Under the pieces are notes generated by a model. That model saw nothing but the letters and a program-made list of their open reading frames with translations, was not told where the DNA came from and ran no database searches. The position numbers and the translations under genes were made by a program. Below are positions 1 to 8,187 of a DNA stretch of 35,076 nucleotides, in pieces. The stretch lies in NCBI GenBank assembly GCA_023386495.1, contig JAEWJS010000124.1, positions 1 to 35,076 of the forward strand, read 5' to 3'. Source of the DNA: Bacillota bacterium (GTDB lineage: Bacteria; Bacillota; Bacilli; Paenibacillales; Paenibacillaceae). Each line of letters opens with the position of its first letter. Positions within the stretch are counted from its first letter, which is position 1.

Positions 1-121
1 GGCATTGGCTGGTCGGCGCGCAAGGGCGCCGCGACCGTGCCGCTCGATTGGCCAGGCCAGCCGGGCAGCAGGGCAGGGGAAGGGGAAGCCAAGTGTCGCG
101 CGGCATGTAGAAGAATCCTAA
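1..121 (+). other. possible 3' end of an upstream plus-strand gene
   Basis: The first ~95 bases look coding in frame 1 (codons mostly end in G or C), but that frame runs through the terminator hairpin at 130-173 to a stop at 232-234. Frame 2 stops at 119-121, just before the hairpin, and frame 3 at 108-110. The hairpin implies that a plus-strand transcript ends here. I cannot decide which frame is real, whether there is a frameshift, or what the product is. Confidence 0.25.
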
Positions 122-129
122 CGGTAAAA

Positions 130-173
130 AGACGGCTGCATCGGACCTCGATCGAGGGACGATGCAGCCGTCT
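130..173 (+). terminator. Rho-independent terminator of upstream unit
   Basis: A perfect 14-bp stem (AGACGGCTGCATCG with its complement) encloses a ~16-nt loop and is followed by GTGCATTTTT. It should end transcription coming from outside the window. Confidence 0.8.
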
Positions 174-188
174 GTGCATTTTTAAAAA

Positions 189-338
189 GGCCGCTTGTCA
201 GCGCCGAGAAGGTTGGACAATGGTAGCAATTTGAGGAACGGAGCGTAGGCAGACCTACGTGAGTACCGGAAATTGCGCCAGTGTTCAAGATTCGACGTCG
301 AATATGCTTCCTGAAATACCTCGCGATCACAAGCGGCC
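189..338. repeat. Interspersed repeat, long copy, with 10-bp terminal inverted arms
   Basis: The element begins with GGCCGCTTGT (189-198) and ends with the exact inverse ACAAGCGGCC (329-338). Its first 30 bases (189-218) match 30312-30341 at 28 of 30 positions, differing only at two adjacent bases. The interior is rich in dyads: CGTAGG/CCTACG near 245-257, CAATTT/AAATTG around it, and the 14-bp palindrome ATTCGACGTCGAAT at 289-302. The right arm lies 7 bp beyond the stop codon of the minus-strand EAL gene, so the element would be in that gene's 3' untranslated region. The function is unknown. Confidence 0.6.
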
Positions 339-345
339 CCTGGCT

Positions 346-2199
346 CTAGGCGAGTTGGATTCGCCGGATGTAGTCAGGCGCATCCTTCGCCGGCATCGGC
401 TTGCTGAACAAGTAACCCTGGACGTAATCGCAGCGCCAGCTGCGCAGCTGGGTCAGCTGTTCGTGGGATTCCAGCCCTTCCGCGACAACCGGGAGGTCCA
501 GCATGTGCACGAAATGGATGATCGACTCCGTCATTCGATGCTTGGCGCCGCCGAGCTCCTGGATGAACGACTTGTCGATCTTGACCAGATGAATCGGGAA
601 CTTCTGCAAGTAGTTGAGCGAAGAGTAGCCAGTGCCAAAATCGTCCAGCGCGAAACGGATGCCAAGCTTCTCCAGCTGCCGCATCGATTCGGCAGCGGTT
701 TCGACCGAAGACATCAATCCGCTCTCCGTTATCTCGAGCTCCAGCCGGTCGGGCGGCAGTCCGGTCTCCTTCAGAATTCGGATGACATCGGACACGAAGT
801 TCGGATCGCCGAGCTGTATCGCCGATATGTTGACCGACATGTAGGCATCGGGGTAGAGCGGGAGCAGCTCCTTGTAGTGAATCGAGCACGCTTGCTCCAA
901 TACCCATCGGCCGATGTCGATAATCGTGCCGTTCTTCTCCGAGATCGGAATGAACTCGGCAGGCGATATCATGCCTAACCGCGGATGATGCCAGCGTACC
1001 AGCGCTTCGAAGCCGCGCAGCTGGTTGCAATCCGTCCGGAACTGGGGCTGCAGATGCAGCGATATCTCGCCGCGAGCCAACGCGTACCGAAGCGCTTCCT
1101 GCAGCTGGCTGTGGTACACCGTGCGGTCTGCCATTGCAGGTTCATAGACGACGCTGATGTTCGAACCGGTGCGCTTGGCTTCGAACATGGCGGTCTCTGC
1201 TTGGCGAATGAGCGTCTCGAGCGAATCGTCCAAGGCAGATCCGTGCGCGACGCCGATCGTGAAGAGCAGGCTCACATCGTGGCCGTGCTGCTGATAGGGC
1301 GTCATGAGCGCTTTCTTCGCGTGCTTCAATGCGGCCATGTTCGCAGCCGTATCGCCGCTGGGCTGCTTCACGCAGATCAGGAACTCGCTCATGCTCAGCC
1401 GGTAGACGATGGCGTTCTTCAACTGCTCCGTCAGCCGCTGATGCATCGAGATCAACAGTTCCTCGCCGAACGATGAGCCGTGCAGGTCGTTCACGTTCTT
1501 GAAATTATCGATTTGCCCGATAATGATCGTCGTGTGTTCGCTCTTGCCGGCGTATCGCGCCAGGTGATGCGTGATGTTCTTCATGCTGACGATTTCCAGA
1601 ATCGGGTGCTGCGGCAGGCGGTAGTGGCCGGTCATGATTACACGAAGAAGAGCCGTAGTTAGCGGATAGAGCAGCAGTACCGGCATGGCGGCAACGCTCA
1701 CGTAGGCGAGCATCTCGTCCTCCGGCAGCAGCGCGGTCCAAGCGAGCGCGGACGCTCCTAGCAGCAGGCCCATGGCAAGATGCTGCGCGCCGCTGAGCTG
1801 CGTGCGGAGCGATCTCTCGGAGCGGTGCCAGGCCATTCCGATGAGCATCCCGGTCACGATCGTGCCGAGCGACAATGCGAAGGGGAACGTGAATCCCTCC
1901 ATGATCAGGCTGGTGCCGGCTGCGACAACGGCTGCCGCTGCCCCGCCCCGGAAAGAACCGAACACGCCGGCCAAGGTGACCAACAGCACTCTGAAGTCAA
2001 CGGGCAGTGCATGGTCGGTTACGGCGGCATCCAACATGCTGATTGCGCAGGCCAAGCCGAAGATTATCCCGGTGAGCCATTCCGTGTGGCGAGCTTGAAG
2101 CCGAAGCCAATAGCGGTGTAAGTAGTTGGCGACAACGATGAAAAATCCAATTTCCGCAGCGTTTCGGACAAGATCCCAAAAAATGTTCCACTCGGTCAA
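346..2199 (-). CDS. Membrane-bound EAL-domain c-di-GMP phosphodiesterase with degenerate GGDEF domain
   Basis: About 617 aa. Residues 1-190 form several hydrophobic segments resembling a 5TMR-LYT-type sensor. A GGDEF-like domain follows at ~205-360, and an EAL domain at ~375-610. The signature loop of the GGDEF domain reads LSMSEF instead of GGDEF, so diguanylate cyclase activity is unlikely. The EAL domain keeps EALVRW (~397), an ELEITES glutamate, DDFGTG (~517), VKIDKSF and VVAEGLES, the residues needed to hydrolyse c-di-GMP. The degenerate domain may act as a regulatory nucleotide-binding module, as in other tandem proteins. The start chosen is TTG 2199, nine bases after AGAGGA; an in-frame ATG at 2217 and TTG at 2223 have no ribosome site. 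Monocistronic, minus strand. Confidence 0.9.
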   Translation of the reverse strand: MTEWNIFWDLVRNAAEIGFFIVVANYLHRYWLRLQARHTEWLTGIIFGLACAISMLDAAVTDHALPVDFRVLLVTLAGVFGSFRGGAAAAVVAAGTSLIMEGFTFPFALSLGTIVTGMLIGMAWHRSERSLRTQLSGAQHLAMGLLLGASALAWTALLPEDEMLAYVSVAAMPVLLLYPLTTALLRVIMTGHYRLPQHPILEIVSMKNITHHLARYAGKSEHTTIIIGQIDNFKNVNDLHGSSFGEELLISMHQRLTEQLKNAIVYRLSMSEFLICVKQPSGDTAANMAALKHAKKALMTPYQQHGHDVSLLFTIGVAHGSALDDSLETLIRQAETAMFEAKRTGSNISVVYEPAMADRTVYHSQLQEALRYALARGEISLHLQPQFRTDCNQLRGFEALVRWHHPRLGMISPAEFIPISEKNGTIIDIGRWVLEQACSIHYKELLPLYPDAYMSVNISAIQLGDPNFVSDVIRILKETGLPPDRLELEITESGLMSSVETAAESMRQLEKLGIRFALDDFGTGYSSLNYLQKFPIHLVKIDKSFIQELGGAKHRMTESIIHFVHMLDLPVVAEGLESHEQLTQLRSWRCDYVQGYLFSKPMPAKDAPDYIRRIQLA

Positions 2200-2425
2200 A
2201 GCGATGCATCCTCTCATGCTCAATCATGCTTACATCATGCCACAAAGGGGTTAGGAAAGTATGACGAATTCAATAATTATTTGTAGACTCATGTAGAATA
2301 TTGTAACTAAATATGAGCGGTTAGTCGATCCCAATTCATATGACAGGTTGGTGAACCGTCCTTATCCACATCCTTGTCTGCAGTCATTTTAACACAGAAG
2401 GCGAATTTCAGCTGAACACCTATAT

Positions 2426-2483
2426 TGCATTGTTGAATAGTGGGTGATATAGTATACCTAGGTTTCACTATACTGCATTGAAC
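2426..2483. promoter_or_regulatory. Candidate PadR operator upstream of the padR-like gene
   Basis: TATAGT (2448-2453) and ACTATA (2467-2472) form an inverted repeat around an ACCTAGGT palindrome (2456-2463). Two direct copies of TGCATTG (2426-2432 and 2474-2480) flank it. PadR repressors commonly autoregulate through A/T-rich dyads just upstream of their own gene. Binding here is inferred; no clear -35/-10 pair was identified. Confidence 0.45.
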
Positions 2484-2518
2484 AATAGCATATATAAGCG
2501 AATAGGGAGCGCGGTCGG

Positions 2519-2836
2519 ATGAATGTACAGTTCAAAAAGGGAGTGCTCGAAATTTGCGTGTTGGCGCTTGCCTCGCAAGAGGACAGATACGGCTATGAGC
2601 TGGCGGTGAAAATTTCCGAGAAGTTCGAGGTTGCCGTAGGCAGCGTCTACCCGCTATTGAATCGCCTGACGCAAGACGGCTATTTCTCCACTTACCTGAT
2701 GGAATCTTCGGGAGGGCCTCCCAGGAAGTACTACAGGCTGACGCCGGAAGGGGCGGGCTATATGCGCCATCTCATCCTGGAGTGGCATACGTTCACGAGG
2801 GCGGTCAACGAAATTATCGAGGAAGGGTTACGGTGA
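2519..2836 (+). CDS. PadR-family transcriptional regulator
   Basis: A 105-aa protein that is essentially one PadR winged helix: FKKGVLEICVLALASQEDRYGYEL is its first helix region (here named by its ends, FKKGV to GYEL), then VGSVYPLLNRL and a wing with GPPRKYYRLTPEG. The short length fits the minimal PadR subfamily. AGGGAG lies 11 bases before the ATG. The last bases overlap the GTG start of the HAAS-domain gene (GTGA), so the two are translationally coupled. Together with the DUF4097 gene this forms a PadR-HAAS-DUF4097 operon, a recurring Firmicute arrangement. In it the PadR protein probably represses the operon and the downstream proteins act at the membrane. The ligand is unknown. Confidence 0.9.
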   Translation: MNVQFKKGVLEICVLALASQEDRYGYELAVKISEKFEVAVGSVYPLLNRLTQDGYFSTYLMESSGGPPRKYYRLTPEGAGYMRHLILEWHTFTRAVNEIIEEGLR

Positions 2837-3399
2837 CGACCATGACAAGAGAGATGTATATGCGGGAGCTGGATCGACTGCTTTCGGCCGTGCCGCAATC
2901 CGTGCGCGCGGAGTGGCTGTACGATTACGACATGCATTTTCGCATGGCCGGCGAGCGCGGCATGACGGAGGAGCAGGCGGCGATGGAGCTCGGCGACCCG
3001 CGTGCCATCGCCGGTGAACTGCTGCTGAACTACCGGGTGCATCAGGCGGAGGATCGGAGCAATGTCGTCTCGGTTACGCGGGCAGTTTTGGCAACCGTAG
3101 GGCTGGGTTTCTTCAATCTGATCTTCATCCTGGGTCCGTTCATCGCGCTCATGGGCGTGCTGCTCGCGCTGTGGGCCGTCGCGCTGGCTTTTCTCGCCGG
3201 AGCTGCGACAGCCGTACTCGAGGGCTTCCGCGGAACGATGTTCACGCTTCAGCAGGGACTGTTCGTGGGGCTGGCATTGACCGGACTCGGCATTCTCTCG
3301 GGTGCCGGAACCTTGTATCTGACGCGGGGTTTCTTCAAGATGACGCTGAATTATTTGAAGTTCAACACACGATTGGTGAAGGGCGGTAAACAGGCATGA
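2833..3399 (+). CDS. HAAS-domain (DUF1700-type) integral membrane protein
   Basis: 188 aa from GTG 2833, which overlaps the PadR stop and lies five bases after GGAAGGG; ATG 2842 is the alternative but is 14 bases from the site. Residues ~4-75 are the HAAS/DUF1700 helical region, beginning MTREMYMRELDRLL and containing the typical LGDPRAIAGELL turn. Three hydrophobic helices follow in ~80-175, then a basic tail. HAAS domains usually occur next to PadR-type HTH proteins and are thought to pass a signal between membrane and regulator. That role is family knowledge plus context, not visible in this sequence. Its stop overlaps the next start by ATGA. Confidence 0.85.
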   Translation: MTTMTREMYMRELDRLLSAVPQSVRAEWLYDYDMHFRMAGERGMTEEQAAMELGDPRAIAGELLLNYRVHQAEDRSNVVSVTRAVLATVGLGFFNLIFILGPFIALMGVLLALWAVALAFLAGAATAVLEGFRGTMFTLQQGLFVGLALTGLGILSGAGTLYLTRGFFKMTLNYLKFNTRLVKGGKQA

Positions 3400-4352
3400 A
3401 GAAATCATTCGCATTGGGATTGATTCTGTTGATTGCGGGCGTAATCGGGATCATCATGACATTCTCGGGAGACGATGACCTATTGGACTTCGGAACGAAA
3501 AGCGTCGACATGGGCGAGACGGTAGCTGCAGACGCAGTGAAAGAGATCACCGTGAAGGGGAGCAGCATGGATGTCGAGATCGTTCGCGGGAGCGGGGCAG
3601 ATATCCGTGTCGCGCTCGAGGGGCGGGCCAGCGCCAAGTTCATCGATGACATCGATCTGGAAGTCTTGACAGAAGGCGGCGAGCTTACCATCCAGCCGAA
3701 GATGCCAAGAGGCTTCAGCATCGGCATTAATATCGTGAACGTTACGCTTCGCGTCGAGCTGCCTGAACGGCAGTGGGAGCGTATCCGCGTGGATGTCGGC
3801 AGCGGGAATATCGCGCTGTCCGATGTCCAAGCCGACACGCTCGCGCTGGATGCCGGCAGCGGCAATATCGAGGCGGAGCGCATCGCGGGCACGAGCGTGA
3901 GCCTGCATTCGGGGAGCGGCAACCAGCGCCTCAGCCATGTGAAAGCGACAGACGCGATCCAGTTGGATATGGGCTCTGGCAACGCTGAGCTCGACACCTT
4001 CGAAGCAGCTTCGCTGACCTTCGAGGCGAGCAGCGGCAACGTGAAGCTGCTGGACGGCAGCGCCAAGATCACGGGCAATGTAGGCTCCGGCAACATCCGA
4101 TACGAAGCAGCGCGACTGACGCAGGATATGCGCCTGAAGGCCGGCAGCGGCAATGTCAGGATCGAGCTGGATGAGGAGCCAAGCTCGCTGAAGGTCGAAT
4201 TCCGCACCGGTTCCGGGGACAGCGACATCGATTGGGGCGGCATCAAGTACGATATTAAGGAAGAAGGCGATGTTTCCGGGCAGTTCGGAGACGGAGCAGT
4301 AATGCTGGAAGTGACGACCGGCAGCGGGAATATCGATTTTGAACGGCGATAA
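3396..4352 (+). CDS. DUF4097-family beta-strand-repeat envelope protein
   Basis: 318 aa. An N-terminal hydrophobic helix (residues ~5-23) serves as signal anchor. A short acidic linker and a domain of short beta strands follow. From about residue 135, nine turns marked by GSGN, SSGN or GSGD recur every ~20 residues to the C terminus, the hallmark of DUF4097/DUF2807 right-handed beta-solenoids. It is probably exposed on the outer face of the membrane. It is the last gene of the PadR-HAAS-DUF4097 operon (ATGA overlap with the previous stop) and is followed by a strong terminator. No enzymatic residues are recognised; a scaffold or sensor role is inferred. Confidence 0.85.
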   Translation: MKKSFALGLILLIAGVIGIIMTFSGDDDLLDFGTKSVDMGETVAADAVKEITVKGSSMDVEIVRGSGADIRVALEGRASAKFIDDIDLEVLTEGGELTIQPKMPRGFSIGINIVNVTLRVELPERQWERIRVDVGSGNIALSDVQADTLALDAGSGNIEAERIAGTSVSLHSGSGNQRLSHVKATDAIQLDMGSGNAELDTFEAASLTFEASSGNVKLLDGSAKITGNVGSGNIRYEAARLTQDMRLKAGSGNVRIELDEEPSSLKVEFRTGSGDSDIDWGGIKYDIKEEGDVSGQFGDGAVMLEVTTGSGNIDFERR

Positions 4353-4367
4353 ACGAGCATGAAGCGT

Positions 4368-4421
4368 AAGAAACCCACTACCTATTAAGGCAAATGTGCC
4401 TCGATGGGTAGTGGGTTTCTT
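4368..4421. terminator. Bidirectional terminator between convergent genes
   Basis: AAGAAACCCACTACC (4368-4382) pairs perfectly over 15 bp with 4407-4421, and a smaller hairpin (AGGCAAATGTGCCT) sits in the loop. The arms begin with A and end with T on both strands, so it can stop the DUF4097 operon and the convergent DoxX-like gene. Confidence 0.85.
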
Positions 4422-4435
4422 GTCGGTTGGGCGCG

Positions 4436-5443
4436 CTAGGCGAAGCGATAGTAGATCAGCAGGAATGTCGCCAGTACGAAAATAAAGTTAAGCGAGACGA
4501 ATACCATCTGGTCGATCCGTGTCTGGTGGATGGCAACCGGCGGCTTGTAGAAGCTGACGCCCTCGATGATGAACAGGATCAAGACGATGTGGATGATCAG
4601 GTGGCCGACGAATTCGGTCATGCCGAACAGCATCGTGGTCGAGATGAAGATCAGCGTCAAGACGACGGATAATAATCGGTTCAAGATGCCGACGACGAGC
4701 AGGTAGCCGACGACGAATTCGATGAAGCCGGCCATCACGATGAAGTCGGTCGGAGCGAAGCCGAACGTAGGCACGCCGTGATTCTGAATGATGTCTTCTG
4801 CCATGGAGGGGAATACCCACTTCTCGACGGCAACCCAGCAGAGCGAGAGTCCTGTGCCAAGGTACAGCAGCGGGAACCCGAGCCGGGATTCGCGCGTCTT
4901 GTCCAAGAGGAGGACGCCGATGATGGCGACATAGAAACCGTAGTCGAGCATGTGGAACCATCCCGTGCGCAGCGTGACGATCACGAAGAGCGCGAGCAGC
5001 ACGAGAGCGCCGCCTTTTACGGCGTACCGATGCGGGATGAGCAGCAGAACGATGCTGGCCCAGAGCAAGATCGTCTCTGTCGTACTGGCAATTTCAAATT
5101 CCGGAGCGAACACAGAGTTCGAGAAAACCTGGATGAGCAGTGCGGCCGCCGTACCGTATTGCAGAATAATGCCGGTATACGGATGAAGCCGGTCGAGCGA
5201 TGCGTCGATTTTCTTCGAAGCTTTCCAGTTGGACAACGCGGGCAGCACTTGGGTTAGCACGGCGAGCAGGATCGCGACCCCGACGGCCAGCGACATGAAG
5301 AGTGGCGATAGAATGCCTGTGATGGCTTCCTTCTCCGGTTCGACGCCGGTGAACCACTTGACGTGCGCGTAAGCGGCGGTCGGAATGAGCGCGGCCAGCA
5401 GCGCGACGGCAAGGGTGGATGGCAGTAGTTTACGCTTGTTCAT
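4436..5443 (-). CDS. DoxX-like multi-pass membrane protein with signal peptide
   Basis: 335 aa from ATG 5443, eight bases after AGGAGG; an upstream in-frame codon at 5467 has no such site. The N terminus MNKRKLLPSTLAVALLAALI runs into a likely signal cleavage at AYA before HVKWF. About eight or nine hydrophobic helices follow. The later part (LYLGTGLSLCWVAVEKWVFP and a GFIEFVVGYLLVVG helix) resembles the DoxX/DoxD family of small quinone-linked membrane proteins. The precise function is unknown. Monocistronic, convergent with the DUF4097 operon. A TTGTGA-N6-TCAC palindrome lies over its probable promoter (5522-5539), hinting at redox or oxygen control. Confidence 0.7.
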   Translation of the reverse strand: MNKRKLLPSTLAVALLAALIPTAAYAHVKWFTGVEPEKEAITGILSPLFMSLAVGVAILLAVLTQVLPALSNWKASKKIDASLDRLHPYTGIILQYGTAAALLIQVFSNSVFAPEFEIASTTETILLWASIVLLLIPHRYAVKGGALVLLALFVIVTLRTGWFHMLDYGFYVAIIGVLLLDKTRESRLGFPLLYLGTGLSLCWVAVEKWVFPSMAEDIIQNHGVPTFGFAPTDFIVMAGFIEFVVGYLLVVGILNRLLSVVLTLIFISTTMLFGMTEFVGHLIIHIVLILFIIEGVSFYKPPVAIHQTRIDQMVFVSLNFIFVLATFLLIYYRFA

Positions 5444-5495
5444 GGCAAGAACCTCCTGAATGGGCAATGAATGCTGATGACTCTAAGCATAACTC

Positions 5496-5539
5496 ACTAT
5501 ATCGGCTCTATCTACGCCAAGTTGTGACAGAAGTCACGC
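5496..5539 (-). promoter_or_regulatory. Probable promoter with Rex/Fnr-like palindrome upstream of the DoxX-like gene
   Basis: On the minus strand a TATAGT -10 candidate occupies 5496-5501. The region where its -35 should be is overlapped by a dyad read on the plus strand as TTGTGACAGAAGTCACGC (5522-5539). GTGAC and GTCAC form its perfect core. This fits 10 of 12 fixed positions of TTGTGA-N6-TCACAA, the Gram-positive Rex box, and also the TGTGA-N6-TCACA pattern of Fnr/CRP proteins. Which regulator binds is not decided. Confidence 0.4.
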
Positions 5540-5660
5540 GAAAGCTCGCATACATTGTGACGTTTTTCGTACGCGATTCGGCATAGTATGTCCGATTTCG
5601 ATTTATCGGATGCTATTTATTTGCTATTCTTATGCGAGTATACTAAAAATAGAGGTCTAG

Positions 5661-5689
5661 CGGACTATTTCATAGACATTCGATAGTCA
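5661..5689. promoter_or_regulatory. Inverted repeat upstream of the HD-GYP gene
   Basis: GACTAT and ATAGTC face each other across about 14 bases some 35 bp before the HD-GYP start. It may be an operator or a short leader hairpin; no promoter hexamers were assigned with confidence. Confidence 0.25.
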
Positions 5690-5718
5690 GCCAATTATGC
5701 AGGAGGCGGGAATTCGTA

Positions 5719-7176
5719 ATGAACGCAAGAATATGGTCCTGGCTCGGCCCGGGGCTCGTCATCGGCTTGTCGCTTGGACTGTTCTTCGTGCTTCGCGCCA
5801 GGGCAGAGCTGGACGTCATGATGAACCATCCGCACGGACACTTCTATATCGTGACGCTGGTGTCCATTCTGGCACTCTTCTTAGCGATAGCCGTCGGGAT
5901 CGCGGGCATTAAGCTTCGCAACGTGAATGTGACATTTCTCTCCGTCGCTTACATATCGCTCGCGGAGGTATTTGCGGTCCACGGGTTGTCGACGCCGGGC
6001 TTCATGATTCACGATGTGCTCACGTTGCCGCGCATAACCGCGCAGCTCAGCATACTCATGGCATGCCTGTGGATCGGCTTGTCGGCGCTGCCTACGGACC
6101 ATGGAATCGTGAAGCGGCTGTCAGGCTGGCAGCGTCTTCTCTTGCCTTGCTGGTCGCTTGCGCTGCTCGGCTTCGGCATCTTCGCGTTGACCTCGCCGCA
6201 CACCGTCGAGGCGCTTCCGATCAATCTGGATCCCTACAAGTGGATCGCGACTGCCGTGACCGCCGTCATCTGTCTCGCGGCCATGCATCGATATCGGGAA
6301 TCCTATCTCTTGACCGGTTTTCCCTTGCACATCTGCATCGTGTATAGCTCGGGTCTGTTGATCGTCTCTCAGGTCATCATGGTCGTCGGGAATACATGGC
6401 AGCTGAGTTGGTGGCTGTACCACTATACGCTGCTCATCTCGATGCTGATCATGGTGGCAGGCGTCGCGCGGCAGTATCTGTCGCTGGAGTCGATCGGCAG
6501 CATGCTTCGCATCCTGTTCCGCCCGGATCCGCGGGCATGGATCGCTACGGCTATCTCGCCCAGCGTCAAGTCGCTCATTACGCAGACCGAGATGAAGGAT
6601 GCATATACGGCAGGGCATAATTATCGCGTCGCGTTATACGGGCTTCGCCTCGCGGAGGAGATGGGCGTCGATGCACGCCGTCTGCGCGCTATGGCGCAGG
6701 GGGGCATCGTGCATGATGTCGGCAAGGTGTACATTCTCGACGACATCCTGAACAAGCCCGGAAGGCTGACGCCGGAAGAGCGGGCCGTCATCGAGCAGCA
6801 TCCGCTGCACGGTTACAATCTCTGCAAGCGAATGGGCTTCATGTCCGAGGAGCTCGGCATCATTCGTTCCCATCATGAGAAGTGGGACGGCACAGGCTAT
6901 CCGGACCGGCTGAAGGGGCAGCAGATTCCGCTCCTGGCGCGCATCATTGCCGTTGCGGACGTATACGATGCGTTAACGTCGACCCGGGCCTACCGGACCG
7001 CGATGAGCCACGAGGAAGCGACAAGCATCATCGCCCGCGAACGCGGCAAACATTTTGATCCGGCATGCGTGGATGCTTGGATGCAGCTCGGCGAGCGCGA
7101 CCCGTTCTTCTTCCGAAGCATTCGCGAACAGGGATCTAACCAGGCGCAGCTCGCGGAGCCGGTTGCGGGCGCATAG
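5719..7176 (+). CDS. Membrane HD-GYP domain protein, probable c-di-GMP phosphodiesterase
   Basis: 485 aa; AGGAGG precedes ATG 5719 by about 12 bases. Residues 1-250 contain seven or eight hydrophobic helices, a MASE-like membrane sensor not assigned to a named family. The C-terminal ~200 residues are an HD-GYP domain: TAGHNYRVALYG, the metal-binding IVHDVGK (H331-D332), HPLHGYNL, the HHEKWDGTGYP signature (GYP at ~393-395) and ADVYDALTS. All metal ligands and the GYP motif are intact, so hydrolysis of c-di-GMP is expected. With the EAL protein at 346-2199 this gives two membrane-tethered c-di-GMP-degrading proteins within 7 kb and no intact cyclase in view. Followed by a terminator. Confidence 0.92.
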   Translation: MNARIWSWLGPGLVIGLSLGLFFVLRARAELDVMMNHPHGHFYIVTLVSILALFLAIAVGIAGIKLRNVNVTFLSVAYISLAEVFAVHGLSTPGFMIHDVLTLPRITAQLSILMACLWIGLSALPTDHGIVKRLSGWQRLLLPCWSLALLGFGIFALTSPHTVEALPINLDPYKWIATAVTAVICLAAMHRYRESYLLTGFPLHICIVYSSGLLIVSQVIMVVGNTWQLSWWLYHYTLLISMLIMVAGVARQYLSLESIGSMLRILFRPDPRAWIATAISPSVKSLITQTEMKDAYTAGHNYRVALYGLRLAEEMGVDARRLRAMAQGGIVHDVGKVYILDDILNKPGRLTPEERAVIEQHPLHGYNLCKRMGFMSEELGIIRSHHEKWDGTGYPDRLKGQQIPLLARIIAVADVYDALTSTRAYRTAMSHEEATSIIARERGKHFDPACVDAWMQLGERDPFFFRSIREQGSNQAQLAEPVAGA

Positions 7177-7189
7177 CATCGATAGGCTG

Positions 7190-7227
7190 AAGGACCGCAG
7201 GGATGATCAATATCTCCTGCGGTCCTT
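7190..7227 (+). terminator. Rho-independent terminator after the HD-GYP gene
   Basis: AAGGACCGCAGG (7190-7201) pairs with CCTGCGGTCCTT (7216-7227) in a 12-bp stem with a 14-nt loop, followed by CTTGCG. It starts 13 bases after the HD-GYP stop. Confidence 0.75.
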
Positions 7228-7264
7228 CTTGCGTGCGCTTGGGCGGATTCCGACAATACTCGCG

Positions 7265-7317
7265 CCTAACAATTTCCTAACAATCGGTTGTTCGATCGAA
7301 AGCGAGTATAGTATAGT
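7265..7317 (+). promoter_or_regulatory. Promoter region of the response regulator with 11-bp-phased direct repeats
   Basis: CCTAACAAT occurs twice, with TAACAA at 7267-7272 and 7278-7283, exactly 11 bp apart. Same-face half-sites one helical turn apart are typical of OmpR/PhoB-family boxes. TATAGT candidates for -10 lie at 7307-7312 and 7312-7317, placing the repeats about 24-28 bp upstream of the -10, near where an activator would stand. An inverted TTGTTA follows at 7317-7322. Autoregulation by the downstream response regulator is inferred. Confidence 0.45.
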
Positions 7318-7423
7318 TGTTAGTACACGAAGCGACAGACATCGCGTCATCCCTTGCGTGGTTGTTTATATAGTGAACATAGAGCGCTCAATAACATCCT
7401 CTTCAAGGATTGGAGGACGAACC

Positions 7424-8167
7424 GTGAATAAGATACTGCTGATCGAAGACGACGTCATCATGGGTGATATGCTCAGTATGTATTTGTCCGAAGAAGGCTA
7501 TGAGGTCAAGCATGCAGGGAACGGCACAGACGGACTAAAGCTTCTGCGAGACTATAATCCGGACGTTCTGCTATTGGATCTGCTGCTGCCTGATTGGGAC
7601 GGCGCCGAGCTGTGCGCGCACATCCGCCGTACCTCCGACCTGCCGATCATGATCGTGTCGATGAAGACGGAAGTGTCGGAGAGAGTCAATCTGCTCCAGA
7701 CAGGCGCGGATGATTATCTGTGCAAGCCCTTCAGTCTGCACGAATTGACCGCGCGCGTACATGCCCTGCTCCGGCGGGCGCAGAGCGTCCGCAGGGAAGT
7801 GCCGGTGACGGTTCAGGCTGCTGCCGAGTCCCGCGTCGGCGCGGGAGCGGCCGCTGGAGGCAATGCCGGCATCCGCGGGCATATCTACTTAGACCTGGAG
7901 AAGCGGCAGCTGTACGTCGGCGAACAGCCGATCGACACGACCTTCTCCGAATTCGAAATCATGAAGCTTTTCCTCCATCATGCAGGTAAAGTGTTCAGCC
8001 GAGAGGATCTGATCAATGCGATTCGCGGCTTCGATTCTTACGTGACGGACCGCGCGATCGATGTCCATATCGTGAATCTTCGCAAGAAGATCGAGCAGGA
8101 TCCTAGAGCTCCCCGATACATCAAGACGGTATGGGGCGTAGGGTATAAGTTTATCGAGAATCCCTGA
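7424..8167 (+). CDS. OmpR/PhoB-family response regulator (orphan)
   Basis: 247 aa from GTG 7424, eight bases after GGAGG; the longer upstream frame has no ribosome site. Residues 1-120 are a receiver domain with the acidic pair D9-D10, phosphoacceptor D52 (LLLDLLLPDW), the conserved Ser/Thr position in IMIVSMKTE, and LCKPF lysine. An Ala/Gly-rich linker (~125-150) follows, then a winged-helix effector (FSEFEIMKLFLHHAGKVFSR and the ends VDVHIVNLRKKIE to VWGVGYKF, abbreviated). No histidine kinase is adjacent, so its partner is elsewhere or is one of the orphan kinases. Phased TAACAA repeats upstream of this gene and of the convergent 72-aa gene suggest both are targets. Confidence 0.92.
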   Translation: MNKILLIEDDVIMGDMLSMYLSEEGYEVKHAGNGTDGLKLLRDYNPDVLLLDLLLPDWDGAELCAHIRRTSDLPIMIVSMKTEVSERVNLLQTGADDYLCKPFSLHELTARVHALLRRAQSVRREVPVTVQAAAESRVGAGAAAGGNAGIRGHIYLDLEKRQLYVGEQPIDTTFSEFEIMKLFLHHAGKVFSREDLINAIRGFDSYVTDRAIDVHIVNLRKKIEQDPRAPRYIKTVWGVGYKFIENP

Positions 8168-8187
8168 ACACGTGTTGACATTCAACA

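Noticed and set aside
189..338. Retron or group II intron fragment
   Set aside because: Inverted arms around a structured interior suggested an msr-msd-like RNA, but no reverse transcriptase is near and no conserved intron domain V is seen.
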